Below, in pieces: positions 35,323 through 45,247 of a stretch of DNA of 64,000 nucleotides. A model generated the notes under the pieces. That model ran no database searches, had not been told where the DNA came from, and saw only the letters and a list, made by a program, of their open reading frames with translations. The translations under genes and the position numbers were made by a program. Each line of letters begins with the position of its first letter. Position 1 is the stretch's first letter. Source of the stretch: Halomonas campaniensis (GTDB lineage: Bacteria > Pseudomonadota > Gammaproteobacteria > Pseudomonadales > Halomonadaceae); contig NZ_JPUA01000049.1 in NCBI RefSeq assembly GCF_002211105.1, positions 169,704-233,703 of the forward strand. The letters run 5' to 3'.

Positions 35323-36801
35323 TTAGCTGAACAGTGCAAAGCTGTCGGCGTTAAGCCACATATGAACCAAAATACTGGCGATGTAGCCGAGCAGAATAAC
35401 CGGCGACCAGCGCAAGTGACCCATAAACGTATAGGATCCCCTTGCCTGACCCATTACCGCCACACCGGCTGCGGAGCCTATCGATAGTAAGCTGCCCCCG
35501 ACGCCAGCGGTTAAGGTAATCAGCAGCCACTGGCCATGGGACATATCGGGCTCCATGGTCAGCACCGCAAACATCACCGGAATGTTATCCACCACGGCCG
35601 AAACGACACCCAATACGATGTTGGCGGCGGTGGCGTTCCAACCGGTATACAGCGCTTCGGACAGCAAACCTAGATAGCCCATGAAGCCAAGCCCGCCAAC
35701 GCACATTACCACTCCGTAGAAGAACAGCAGTGTGTCCCACTCGGCCCGGGCGACGCGGTTAAAAACATCAAACGGCACCACGCTACCCAACTGCGCCAGC
35801 TTACGGTTATCACCTTCACGGCTATACCGCTCGCGCTTGCGCTCCAAGGAGCGGGGCAAGCTCCGGCGCAGGTAGTAACCGAAGAACTGCAAGTAGCCCA
35901 GGCCGGTCATCATGCCAAGCACCGGGGGAAGGTGGAGCACAACGTGACATAACACGGCGGTGACAATCGTCAGTAAAAACAGCAGCACAATGCGCCGGGC
36001 GCCACGCTTTAGCCACACATCTTCATAAACGCTGGAGGGTTTTTCATCCTTGATAAACACGCTCATGATGCAGGCGGGAATCAGGAAATTGACCAGGGCG
36101 GGGAAGAACAGAATGAAGAACTCCTGGAACTCCACCATGCCCGCTTGCCATACCATTAGGGTGGTGATGTCGCCAAAAGGGCTAAACGCGCCCCCGGCGT
36201 TGGCCGCCACGACGATATTGATACAGGCTAAGTTGATATACCGCTGATCCCCTTCGGCCACTTTGGTTACCACCGCACACATCAACAGTGCGGTAGTGAG
36301 GTTGTCGGCAATCGGTGAGAGTAGAAAGGCGAGGCCGCCGGTTAGCCAAAACAGCGTGCGGTAGTTGAAGCCCTTGCGCAGCATCCAGGAGCGCAGCGCA
36401 TCAAAGACACGGCGCTCTTCCATGGCGTTGATATAGGTCATGGCCACAAGTAAGAACAGCATCAGCTCGGTGAACTCCAAAAGCGTAACGCGGAAAGCGT
36501 ACTCGGACGCTTCCGACATGCCGTTTTGGACATACACCCAGCCGATGAGGCTCCAGATAATACCGGCTGCCACTAACACCGGTTTAGACTTGCGCATATG
36601 GATCTTTTCTTCCGCCATGACCAACGCATAGGCCAGGACAAAGATCGCTACAGCGAAAAAGCCCACGGTAGAGCTGGTAAGATCCAACTCACCGGTCACT
36701 GCAAAAGCATTGGGACTTACGCCTAATAGTAAGGCCGCTAACAAAAAAAGCCAGCGACGATATAATCGAGGCTGGCAAGAGGGTTGGCACAACGTAGGCA
36801 T
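35323..36801 (-). CDS. nhaD: NhaD-type Na+/H+ antiporter
   Basis: 492 residues with about twelve membrane segments. Family landmarks include LLSPIADNLTTALLMCAVV, NAGGAFSPFGDITTLMVW and the late SAVVDNIPVMFAVLTM and SIGSAAGVAVMGQARG loops. It swaps internal Na+ or Li+ for protons, a central task in halophiles; Halomonas carries NhaD. The N-terminus has an Arg-rich head and a hydrophobic segment ending NAFA, like a signal peptide. The start is ATG at 36801, preceded by an AT-rich region. Confidence 0.93.
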   Translation of the reverse strand: MPTLCQPSCQPRLYRRWLFLLAALLLGVSPNAFAVTGELDLTSSTVGFFAVAIFVLAYALVMAEEKIHMRKSKPVLVAAGIIWSLIGWVYVQNGMSEASEYAFRVTLLEFTELMLFLLVAMTYINAMEERRVFDALRSWMLRKGFNYRTLFWLTGGLAFLLSPIADNLTTALLMCAVVTKVAEGDQRYINLACINIVVAANAGGAFSPFGDITTLMVWQAGMVEFQEFFILFFPALVNFLIPACIMSVFIKDEKPSSVYEDVWLKRGARRIVLLFLLTIVTAVLCHVVLHLPPVLGMMTGLGYLQFFGYYLRRSLPRSLERKRERYSREGDNRKLAQLGSVVPFDVFNRVARAEWDTLLFFYGVVMCVGGLGFMGYLGLLSEALYTGWNATAANIVLGVVSAVVDNIPVMFAVLTMEPDMSHGQWLLITLTAGVGGSLLSIGSAAGVAVMGQARGSYTFMGHLRWSPVILLGYIASILVHMWLNADSFALFS

Positions 36802-37283
36802 GTGACGTTCTTCCTCATGGTCAAGTTGTCAGGAGTGGTGTAAAAACGGCCTTATTTTATCAGTCTATATTGCGCCGCAATACCTTATTAAAACGAACGA
36901 AAGGAGTTCTTCTTAAGGTAATAGCATCTTTTTTTAGGAAATTAATCTTTTAGGTAATGGTAAAATTTTTAGTATTCGTTTTATAAAAAAAGCTAACAGT
37001 GGATTTGGTATTATACTATTGCCGCATAGCATTATTGAATAAGATTCATAATTTATATCTTTTCTCGCTAATATTTGTTTTTGAAAATATTTGCGTGGAT
37101 CGGGGCAGACAATGAAGGAAGGGCCGCAAGTGCCCGCCTGTAGCCAGTCGTGCTATGTTGAGTTGCGCCACGCTCCCACTCAGACTGAAAAGTTTGTTCG
37201 CCAAGCGTTTGCTCAAAAACAGCGGGTGACGATAAAACGAGGCCTGTCAGCGACGGCCATTGGATACGCTAAGGAATAACACG
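36802..37283. other. AT-rich divergent region between nhaD and the TAXI gene
   Basis: 482 bases without a convincing gene. From about 36836 to 37085 it is markedly richer in A and T than its surroundings, with several TATA-like and AAAATTTT runs; TATACT at 37012-37017 could be a -10. It probably holds both promoters and possibly a nucleoid-protein (H-NS-like) site. A short open frame at 37091-37279 lacks a start signal and any recognisable motif. Confidence 0.45.
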
Positions 37284-38261
37284 ATGCGCAACCTCTTCTC
37301 CTCCCAGTGCCGCGCGCTTGGTACATCGATAGCGACGCTGGCTCTTTTATGTGTCGCTTTCGATATCCAGGCTGAAACTCGTGTGACCTATAAGTCAGCC
37401 GCGGCGGGTACGGCCTACTACCTAATGGGCGTAGAGCTCTCTGATGCCATTCGCGAGGGGACTGACGAAGCCATTATCCTCACCCTCGAAGAGAGCCAGG
37501 GTTCTATACAAAACGTGATGGAAGTATCGGCTCGCCAAGGCAATTACGTGTTTACCTCCCCGGCCGTTTTAATTGAACAGGCGATGGCCGGTGAGGGGGC
37601 GTTTGCAGAACATCCGCACCCTCGTTTCCAGGAGATCCGAGGCCTGTTTCCGCTGCCCTCGATGACCATGCACTTTGTGCTTGCAGGCGATAAAGGCAGC
37701 ATCGATTTTTCTGCGCTGGAAGATAAACATATATTGATTGGACGCGGCACCTTTAGTGCCCGTGAGGCCACTCGGTACCTGACGCTGTTTGGCCTGGAAG
37801 GTCGCGTACGCATCGCGGATGCGGCGATTAATAGCGGGCCTGATGCGATCAAAAACGAACAGATTGATGGTTTTGTTACCGCAAGTGCCTATCCCTCTCC
37901 CAGTGTGCTTGAGGCGGCCAGCAGTCTGCCTATCTCGTTGGTCAGCCTGACCGACGAACAAATTGAGCAAACCGGGGCGTCACGCCAAACGATACCCGGC
38001 GGCACTTACCCTGGTATCAACAACGATGTCCATACGACGTCGCTCCCCGTGATTGCCTACACCACAACCGCGATGGACGAAGATACGGCCTATACGCTTA
38101 CCAAAACGTTTTGGGAGCATCATGAAACCCTGGCGGAGGACGCCCCATGGTGGAGCAGTATTAGCCCCGAAATGCTGGAAAACATGGCCGATACCCTTCA
38201 TCCAGGGGCGCTGCGTTACTATCAGGAAGCGGGGAGCGAGATAGCTGACGCTGTGCGCTAG
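37284..38261 (+). CDS. TAXI-family TRAP transporter binding protein, orphan
   Basis: 325 residues from ATG at 37284, with AAGGAA upstream; an earlier in-frame ATG at 37260 is less likely. A signal peptide ends near DIQAE. The TAXI pattern is clear: YKSAAAGTAYYLMGVELSDAI, then GRGTFSAREATRYL and NSGPDAIKNEQIDGFVTAS. Such proteins feed a TRAP-type fused permease, but no permease gene lies beside it here. The ligand is unknown (dicarboxylates or glutamate are usual). Confidence 0.85.
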   Translation: MRNLFSSQCRALGTSIATLALLCVAFDIQAETRVTYKSAAAGTAYYLMGVELSDAIREGTDEAIILTLEESQGSIQNVMEVSARQGNYVFTSPAVLIEQAMAGEGAFAEHPHPRFQEIRGLFPLPSMTMHFVLAGDKGSIDFSALEDKHILIGRGTFSAREATRYLTLFGLEGRVRIADAAINSGPDAIKNEQIDGFVTASAYPSPSVLEAASSLPISLVSLTDEQIEQTGASRQTIPGGTYPGINNDVHTTSLPVIAYTTTAMDEDTAYTLTKTFWEHHETLAEDAPWWSSISPEMLENMADTLHPGALRYYQEAGSEIADAVR

Positions 38262-38303
38262 CTTTTTTAGCTCCCCGTCAACCGGCCTACAAAGCAACTT
38301 ACT

Positions 38304-39260
38304 TCAAAAGATCGTAAAGCTTAACGCTATATAAGCGGCGTAGCCTGCGAGCAGCACGGCGCCCTCCCAGCGCGACAGGCGCATACCGGTATACAAAAAC
38401 AGCACCAGTATGCCCGCGGCTCCCAGCATTACCCACTGGTCAAATAGGGCCACCCGCGGCGCAAGGGGCAGCGGCTGTAAAAACGCGGAGATACCCAGAA
38501 TACCTAACAGGTTGAAAATATTGCTGCCCAGAATATTCCCAACGGCAACATCTGCATGACGGCGCAACGCAGCAATGACCGATACGGCCATCTCCGGCAG
38601 TGAGGTACCCACAGCGACGATGGTTAAGCCGATCACCGCTTCGGAAATACCCATAGCCTGGGCCAAGCCAATGGCGCCGTACAAGAGTAGCTGTGACCCG
38701 CCAATCAGCATGCCTAAACCAACCACTAGCGCTACGGCGATCATCCAGCCTGTGGTGGGCAGCTTCGTCATCTCCTCCGCTTCTGAGGCGTGCATCTCCG
38801 CGGCAGGAATATGGTGGCGGCTTTCACTGACATAGGCCCAAATAAGATAGCCGACGAGCCCTGTTATAAAAATTCCCGCATCTATACGCCCTAGCGCACC
38901 GCCGAAGGAGAGTCCAATAAACAGCAGGCTAGCCAGCACCATCACCAAGCCATCCCGGCGCAGCGCTAATGGTTGAACCACCATCGGGCAAATAATCGCG
39001 CACATACCCAGAATCAATAAGATATTGCCGATATTACTACCCACAATGTTGCCAACCGCAATGTCAGGCTGCTGGTTCATCGCGGCATCAATCGAAACGA
39101 CGAGTTCAGGGGCCGAAGTGCCAAACCCCACCACCACAAGTCCTGTTAGCAGTGGCGAAACGCCGACTCTTCGCGCGCCAGCCACCGCGCCGCGAATGAG
39201 CGACTCCCCTCCGAGAGTCAATAGCGCAATACCTGCCAACAAACTAAGACCATATAGCAT
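38304..39260 (-). CDS. Calcium/sodium antiporter (CaCA, YrbG-like)
   Basis: 318 residues, ten or so membrane segments in two inverted halves. Each half carries an alpha repeat: GFGTSAPELVVS with VGNIVGSNIGNILLILG, and AVGTSLPEMAVS with VGNILGSNIFNLLGILG. The acidic residues bind Ca2+ and Na+. GAGG precedes the ATG at 39260. It extrudes Ca2+ using the sodium gradient. Confidence 0.9.
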   Translation of the reverse strand: MLYGLSLLAGIALLTLGGESLIRGAVAGARRVGVSPLLTGLVVVGFGTSAPELVVSIDAAMNQQPDIAVGNIVGSNIGNILLILGMCAIICPMVVQPLALRRDGLVMVLASLLFIGLSFGGALGRIDAGIFITGLVGYLIWAYVSESRHHIPAAEMHASEAEEMTKLPTTGWMIAVALVVGLGMLIGGSQLLLYGAIGLAQAMGISEAVIGLTIVAVGTSLPEMAVSVIAALRRHADVAVGNILGSNIFNLLGILGISAFLQPLPLAPRVALFDQWVMLGAAGILVLFLYTGMRLSRWEGAVLLAGYAAYIALSFTIF

Positions 39261-39628
39261 GTTAAAACCTCTTCTAAAGTGCTCGCCAGGCCGCGAATGA
39301 CGCGGGTTTTACCGGGCAAGCCAAGCGCGCTAGGCGGACGAATTAGTAGTGCCTAGCTCACTGGCAAGATTAAGGCTATTTTTGATAATTTGCGCGTTTT
39401 TTGAATGATGATGGCAGCAGAACACCAAAATAAAAAACATAAAGGCTTTGACCTGCTGTTGACGACGTGACAGGATGTGCGCAGTTAGTAAGTTAGCAAG
39501 CAAGCATGGTTCCAGAAACATTCGAATTCTTTCGGTAGTCTGTAATTGTATTCCTTGTTCTACTCACTATTTATCTGGGTAATACCAGGATTTCTACAAT
39601 TCGCGACTTGCGAAAAGGATTTAATATC
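39261..39628. other. Divergent region and cold-shock leader
   Basis: 368 bases between the antiporter and the cold-shock gene. The last 90 bases before the ATG look like a structured leader: AATTGTA (39544-39550) can pair with TACAATT (39595-39601), enclosing a small CTGG/CCAG hairpin (39575-39588). Such leaders often control cold-shock mRNA, but the pairing is unproven. No gene is seen; a short open frame on the minus strand (39330-39521) looks spurious. Confidence 0.4.
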
Positions 39629-39835
39629 ATGGCAACTGGCACAGTTAAGTGGTTCAACGATTCTAAAGGCTTCGGTTTCATTGCTCCTTCTGACGGCAGC
39701 GATGACGTTTTTGCTCATTTTTCTGAAATTCAGTCTGATGGCTTCAAAACTCTGCCTGAAGGCGCTAACGTCTCTTTTGACGTTACCCAAGGTCAGAAAG
39801 GCCTTCAAGCTTCAAACATCAAGCTGCTTTCTTAA
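39629..39835 (+). CDS. Cold-shock protein, CspA family
   Basis: 68 residues: MATGTVKWFNDSKGFGFI with RNP1 (KGFGFI) and RNP2 (VFAHF). It is a single OB-fold that binds single-stranded RNA and DNA. AAGGAT lies upstream of the chosen ATG (39629), and the frame is open a few codons before it. Which Csp paralogue it is cannot be said. Confidence 0.95.
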   Translation: MATGTVKWFNDSKGFGFIAPSDGSDDVFAHFSEIQSDGFKTLPEGANVSFDVTQGQKGLQASNIKLLS

Positions 39836-39857
39836 TCCTAGCGATTATTTAAGTTCT

Positions 39858-39905
39858 CGAATCGTTTAGATTCGATGATCGGGCCCCGCTTTGGCGGGGC
39901 CCGAT
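39858..39905 (+). terminator. Terminator after the cold-shock gene
   Basis: A small hairpin CGAATC/GATTCG (39858-39874) precedes a strong 12-bp stem ATCGGGCCCCGC (39878-39889) / GCGGGGCCCGAT (39894-39905) with loop TTTG. The T run after it is poor, so release may be partial. Confidence 0.7.
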
Positions 39906-39995
39906 GCGTTTGCGCCTGTTAAAAGTGTTTCTTCCCTTTAGGCGTACCTTCTGTGTGCTGGAGTCAGGTTGAGATAAGAATGGGTTTGATTGGCG

Positions 39996-40016
39996 TGATG
40001 TTATAATATACCTTTA
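39996..40016 (+). promoter_or_regulatory. Zur-like operator at the zinT promoter
   Basis: GATGTTATAATATACCTT at 39997-40014 closely matches the Zur box core (ATGTTATA-N-TATAAC...). It contains a TATAAT (40002-40007) that may be the -10, so bound Zur would block transcription. The target gene begins 49 bases later. Confidence 0.65.
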
Positions 40017-40062
40017 TGGCGAAGATGCATTACTTTGCAATCGGCAAAAGGAGAGATCGGAT

Positions 40063-40788
<726 letters not shown>

Positions 40789-40848
40789 GCTGCATCGGTT
40801 GATACGAACACACCTCCAAATACTTTCGTGTCACTCTTAAAAGAAAAG

Positions 40849-40883
40849 CAAAGCGCTGGCCAGATGCTGGCGCTTTGTTTTTT
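40849..40883 (+). terminator. Rho-independent terminator after zinT
   Basis: Stem CAAAGCGC (40849-40856) and GCGCTTTG (40870-40877), followed by T6. Placed 60 bases after the zinT stop. Confidence 0.85.
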
Positions 40884-41069
40884 CTCCACCTCCAACGCTG
40901 GAACCCTCCTGCATGGCCTACTGGCGACACCGGATATAGGTACGTCTATTGCCTCATTTCGGCAGATATGGTTTTATTTCTAAATTAATTTAAGGTGGCG
41001 CTTGAGGCTCTCAACAGGGAGGGTTAAGAAGCTGCCCAATAATAAAGTGACGGGAATATAGGAGCGGGT

Positions 41070-41663
41070 ATGGCCACCTATACGCTTTATGACAAAGATG
41101 GCAACGAACTTATCCACAACGATTTACAAAAAAAGCAAGAGTGGTGTAAAGACGGGGAGCGTCTGGAAACGCGTTTTCTAGCGCTGTATGGTAAAAAATT
41201 GGGTTTGAGGCTCAATGAAGAGAAATTACGTGACCCAACAGTGCCCGATTTTATTCATACTGAAACAGGCAGGTACGTTGACCTCAAAAGCCAAACGACA
41301 CCGTTTTTTCAATCACACAAGTACGGCGTTGATCCTCAGTACGCAGTAACGTTAAATAAAATCGATGTGGATAGGTACTATCAGTTATATCCCGGCATTA
41401 TCGTTCTTTACCATGTGAACTGGATAGCGGTAAAGATGGTAAGTGGTTATGGGAAAACAGCGGAAGTAAAAGCAATGGAAGGAATTTGGGCGGCCACTAT
41501 CAATAAAATAAAGGCCATGTGTACGCCTGAAAATCTCCATGCGTATTTGCAGCGCACTAACGACAAGCAGGGTAATGCCCGAGATAGCTATGTGCTGAAC
41601 CTAAAGCACGATCACTTCAAAGTTATTGAGGATGATAAGCAGAATCTAAAGTGGCTCAGTTGA
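41070..41663 (+). CDS. Standalone protein with a PD-(D/E)XK-like motif
   Basis: 197 residues, no family recognised. RLETRFLALYGKK supplies a glutamate, VPDFIHTETGRYVDLKSQTTPFF reads as PD...(13 residues)...DLK, the usual catalytic pattern of PD-(D/E)XK endonucleases, and a Gln follows. The rest is soluble alpha/beta, with VDRYYQLYPGIIVLYHVNWI as a possible core strand. AGGAGC lies well before the ATG, and the base composition is slightly AT-richer than the flanks. There is no methyltransferase partner nearby. Confidence 0.55.
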   Translation: MATYTLYDKDGNELIHNDLQKKQEWCKDGERLETRFLALYGKKLGLRLNEEKLRDPTVPDFIHTETGRYVDLKSQTTPFFQSHKYGVDPQYAVTLNKIDVDRYYQLYPGIIVLYHVNWIAVKMVSGYGKTAEVKAMEGIWAATINKIKAMCTPENLHAYLQRTNDKQGNARDSYVLNLKHDHFKVIEDDKQNLKWLS

Positions 41664-41694
41664 GCTGCTAGATGATAGCAGCAACGGCCATAGC

Positions 41695-42510
41695 TCATTT
41701 GTGTTCTGTTAACTGTGCGAACAGCGGCATCAGTAGCGCGAAGAGTTCTGCCTGGGACGAAATGCAGCACTTGGCGTAGAGCTGGCGGCGGAAGACTTTC
41801 ACTGTCTGAAGGCTGACCTCCAGGTGTAGGCTGATGGATAAGGATGAGTGGCCTCTTAGAATAAACAGGGCCACTTCCGCTTGGCGTGGGCTCAGTCGAA
41901 TGCTGTGATGCTGATTCAGGGCCTCTCTTAGGCGTTCCTCTAGAGGCGCTGGCGACGCCTTAATCACCCCTTCAAAACGGTAATCTTGCCAGTGCTTTTT
42001 CAGCAAGCTGCTGAGGGTGAATGCGTACTGTTGCAGTACCTCAAGCTCACGTTTATTAAAGGGTTTACCACTGGAGCGATCTCTACCAAGACAGGCGGTT
42101 AGCGTAACATCCGTAGTGATAGTGGCGAACACTGCCACCTCGTCTAGCAGCGTGGTCTGCTGGTAGTAATTCTTATAGTAATGCGTGCGTCGAAAGTGGT
42201 CAGGCGCCACGTCCCTCAATCGGCGTATGCCCTGAGCATCGCCTCTGAGGTGCTCGCGGTAAAATGGATCCAGCAGGTAATCTCCCCCTAGATATTGGCT
42301 ATCCATCGGCAGGTAAACGACAGGGTCGGTGTACTCCCGATAGAGCACCGCTGGCCGGTGTTCGCCGTGATAAGCGATGATGATCAAGTTATCGAATGCC
42401 GCTAGACGTTTCACCAAGCTTGAGAAATGTTGCGGCAACGCAGGGGTTGCCAACGCCAGGAGGGTATTGGCCAGTGCTTCGTCAATTTCGCTATGCGTCA
42501 CCCATTTCAC
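41695..42510 (-). CDS. LuxR-family transcriptional regulator
   Basis: 271 residues. The C-terminus is a LuxR-type helix-turn-helix (about 205-260): LSPRQAEVALFILRGHSSLSISLHLEVSLQTVKVFRRQLYAK. The N-terminal 190 residues form a sensing domain of no clear class. The start is GTG at 42510. It is divergent from the permease-nitrilase-sulfurtransferase genes and is a good candidate for their regulator. Confidence 0.82.
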   Translation of the reverse strand: MKWVTHSEIDEALANTLLALATPALPQHFSSLVKRLAAFDNLIIIAYHGEHRPAVLYREYTDPVVYLPMDSQYLGGDYLLDPFYREHLRGDAQGIRRLRDVAPDHFRRTHYYKNYYQQTTLLDEVAVFATITTDVTLTACLGRDRSSGKPFNKRELEVLQQYAFTLSSLLKKHWQDYRFEGVIKASPAPLEERLREALNQHHSIRLSPRQAEVALFILRGHSSLSISLHLEVSLQTVKVFRRQLYAKCCISSQAELFALLMPLFAQLTEHK

Positions 42511-42761
42511 ATCCGCAGGCCCATACCACGCTGGGGTTATATACGATCCGATGAGCTGCCAATACCGTTCTAGATAGGTTGGCTACCAAGCCTCTCAGTC
42601 TAGCTGGAGAGCTGCAACGCCAGCAACTGAGGGTTATTAGCCGATCATAAACGGTAGCAAGCTGGTCTAGCCCCGGCGGCTGGCTTGATCAACCACCTCT
42701 TCGTTTTGTGCCGGCTCAGCGATTGCCCGCTGTCGGTTGCAGCGTTTCCTGGAGATGGATC

Positions 42762-44138
42762 ATGACGGATAACAATATCAAACTGGAAAGAACCCTATCC
42801 CTAAAAGCCGTGGTGCTGTTTGGCCTGGCCTATATGACGCCATTGATCGTGCTAGGCACCTTCGGGGTAATTGCCAGCACGAGCAATGGCGCCGTACCCA
42901 CTGCTTATCTTATTACCACCGCTGCCATGCTCTTCACGGCCTACAGTTACGGCATTATGGCGCGTACTTATCCGGTAGCCGGGTCTGCCTATACCTACGC
43001 ACGCAGAGCCATCGACTCCCGGGTTGGCTTTATGGTGGGGTGGAGCGTGCTGCTGGATTACTTCTTCCTGCCCATGGTGATCTGGTTGATCGGCGCTGCT
43101 TACTTGAATGCACGCTTTCCTGAAGTACCGAGCTGGATATTTCTGCTGGGCTTTATTGGCATCACCACCTTCCTGAATATTTACGGCATCAAGCTCGCGT
43201 CCAAAGTGAACTCGTTGCTGATGGTCTTCCAGATATTGGTGATCGCCTTCTTCGTGTTGTTGTCGGTTCGTCATGTCTTTGCGACCGGCGGTAGCGACGC
43301 GCTTTTTAGCCTGGGGCCGTTCTTGGGTGAGGATGCTGGGTTCACCGCGATTGCCGCGGGCGCAGCGGTGGCCGCTTACTCTTTCCTTGGCTTTGACGCC
43401 GTCACCACACTGACCGAAGAAACCATCGATCCAAAGCGCAATATCCCCAAGGCCATTATGCTTACCGCTCTGATCGGCGGCGGTATCTACGTGCTAGTGG
43501 GTTACACAACGCAGCTGGTGCATCCTGGCAGCAACTTCGTAAATTCCGATTCAGCCGCCTTCGAAATTGCCACGACCATCGGTGCAGATCTCTTTGGCGC
43601 TATCTTTTTGGCCGGTATGGTGCTCGCTCAGTTCACGTCTGGCCTGGCCGCCCAAGCAAGCGCCTCTCGGCTGCTGTTTGCCATGGGGCGGGATGCAGTA
43701 TTGCCGCCGAAGCTGTTCGGTGGGCTGCACGCGCGCTTCCATACGCCGGTGTTCAACATCGTGTTAACGGGCGCTATCGGCATCATCGCTTTGTTTCTTG
43801 ATGTGTTATCGGCTGCCTCGTTTATCAACTTCGGTGCCTTTATCGCCTTCACGATGGTTAATCTGTCAGTCATCTTTCTGGTCAGCAAAGACGCCGAGGC
43901 AAAGCGCCAGTATGGTGTGATTCGAGGGATGTTAGTGCCGCTCATCGGTGCCCTGGTCAACCTTTGGCTGATGAGTAAGCTGGATATCAACGCCTTTATT
44001 CTTGGGCTGATCTGGCTTTCCATTGGCCTCGCCCAGCTGGCTTATCTGACTCGTTTCTTCCGTCGCGAGCCGCCGGAAGTGGCCTTTGATGACTCAGAGC
44101 CCGAGTCAGCGCCCGCTTCGGCAAAAGCAACCCTGTAA
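42762..44138 (+). CDS. APC-superfamily amino acid permease
   Basis: 458 residues from ATG at 42762 (GGAGATG upstream; an earlier in-frame ATG at 42708 is unlikely). About twelve membrane segments. The first helix region ALYMTPL-type sequence (VVLFGLAYMTPLIVLGTFG) and the GFDAVTTLTEETIDPKRNIPKAI motif are APC signatures. It imports an amino acid or amine using the proton or sodium gradient. The substrate is unknown. Confidence 0.9.
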   Translation: MTDNNIKLERTLSLKAVVLFGLAYMTPLIVLGTFGVIASTSNGAVPTAYLITTAAMLFTAYSYGIMARTYPVAGSAYTYARRAIDSRVGFMVGWSVLLDYFFLPMVIWLIGAAYLNARFPEVPSWIFLLGFIGITTFLNIYGIKLASKVNSLLMVFQILVIAFFVLLSVRHVFATGGSDALFSLGPFLGEDAGFTAIAAGAAVAAYSFLGFDAVTTLTEETIDPKRNIPKAIMLTALIGGGIYVLVGYTTQLVHPGSNFVNSDSAAFEIATTIGADLFGAIFLAGMVLAQFTSGLAAQASASRLLFAMGRDAVLPPKLFGGLHARFHTPVFNIVLTGAIGIIALFLDVLSAASFINFGAFIAFTMVNLSVIFLVSKDAEAKRQYGVIRGMLVPLIGALVNLWLMSKLDINAFILGLIWLSIGLAQLAYLTRFFRREPPEVAFDDSEPESAPASAKATL

Positions 44139-44151
44139 ACGGAGATCTACC

Positions 44152-45039
44152 ATGTCCAGAAATTTGCCTGTCCTTGTGGTGCAGGAAGCCTCGCGGCCGC
44201 ACGGCATTGACTCCGAACTGCTGGACTTCGAGGCCGAGCTGGCGGTACATCTGAGCGACTTCGGGGCTGATTTTGAGCCGCCAAGGATGGTGGTTTATCC
44301 GGAGCTCTATTTATGCGGCGCCACGGGTACGCCTCAGCAGCGCAAGGAGCAACTGGAAGCCGCGGCTGAACCAATTGATGGCCCCCGTCACCAGCACTTA
44401 TCACGTATCGCCCGCAACCTGGGGGTATGGCTGCTGCCCGGCACAGTATGCGAGCGGGGAGAGGGCGGGCATCTGTACAACACCGCGCCGGTGTATTCGC
44501 CCGAAGGTGAGCGAGTGGCTGCCTACCGTAAGTGTTTCCCCTGGCGACCTTACGAGCCCTATCAACCGGGAGATCGCTTTGAAGTGTTCGAGGTGCCGGG
44601 CATAGGCCGGGTCGGCCTGGCCATCTGCTACGACATCTGGTTTCCCGAGACGGTGCGCCAGCTCGCTTGGCTGGGGGCGGAAGTGATCATCAACCAAGTG
44701 GCCACCACTACCTGCGACCGCGCTCAAGAGCAAATCCTTGTGCAAGCCAATGCTATTTTCAACCAGGTGTATATGGTCAGCGCTAATTCAGCCGCGCCTG
44801 CGGGGGAGGGTCAGAGTTTGATCGTCGATCCCGAAGGCCGCATCCGCGCGCGGATGTCCGGAGCGACTTCGGGCATTCTCACCGATGTACTCAACATTGA
44901 TGAGGTCGAGCGTGTGCGTACCTTCGGGACTGCGGGCTTGAACCGAATGTGGTCTCAATTCCGGGAGGACGACCCGGTGCTGGAATTACCCATGTACGAA
45001 GGGCGCATTGATCCTCGTAAGTGGAGTAAAAAGCGTTAA
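44152..45039 (+). CDS. Carbon-nitrogen hydrolase (nitrilase superfamily)
   Basis: 295 residues from ATG at 44152 with GGAG upstream. The Glu-Lys-Cys triad is visible: E in VVYPELYLCG, K in AYRKCFPWRP and C in LAICYDIWFPE. It hydrolyses an amide or nitrile; the closest roles could be omega-amidase or N-carbamoyl hydrolase. It lies 13 bases after the permease, so the substrate is probably what the permease brings in or its product. Confidence 0.88.
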   Translation: MSRNLPVLVVQEASRPHGIDSELLDFEAELAVHLSDFGADFEPPRMVVYPELYLCGATGTPQQRKEQLEAAAEPIDGPRHQHLSRIARNLGVWLLPGTVCERGEGGHLYNTAPVYSPEGERVAAYRKCFPWRPYEPYQPGDRFEVFEVPGIGRVGLAICYDIWFPETVRQLAWLGAEVIINQVATTTCDRAQEQILVQANAIFNQVYMVSANSAAPAGEGQSLIVDPEGRIRARMSGATSGILTDVLNIDEVERVRTFGTAGLNRMWSQFREDDPVLELPMYEGRIDPRKWSKKR

Positions 45040-45073
45040 TCAGCCTACCACCATCACTGGAGAAAAAGGCGAT

Positions 45074-45247
45074 ATGAACACGGCTCCCGCACCCCTTCCA
45101 ATCGGCATGCCCGGCGCTCTGCAGCTCGTCGATCAGCATACTGCGGATTACGCTATCCGCGTCAACTTGCTGGTCTCGCCCGTCCGCGATCATGTACTGT
45201 TGCATGTCGACCTAGACTGGAGAACGCCATGCCTTCCCCCCTCGTGA
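45074..45247 (+). CDS. Small hypothetical protein between nitrilase and sulfurtransferase
   Basis: 57 residues from ATG at 45074 with AAGGCG close upstream, overlapping the sulfurtransferase start by 19 bases. No family recognised; no membrane segment. Its Met-Asn-Thr-Ala-Pro start and position inside the operon make it plausible, but it could also be a degraded remnant. Confidence 0.35.
   Translation: MNTAPAPLPIGMPGALQLVDQHTADYAIRVNLLVSPVRDHVLLHVDLDWRTPCLPPS

Noticed and set aside
37091..37279. Open frame of 62 codons before the TAXI gene
   Set aside because: No ribosome site and no motif; it ends just before the true ATG and overlaps its signal.
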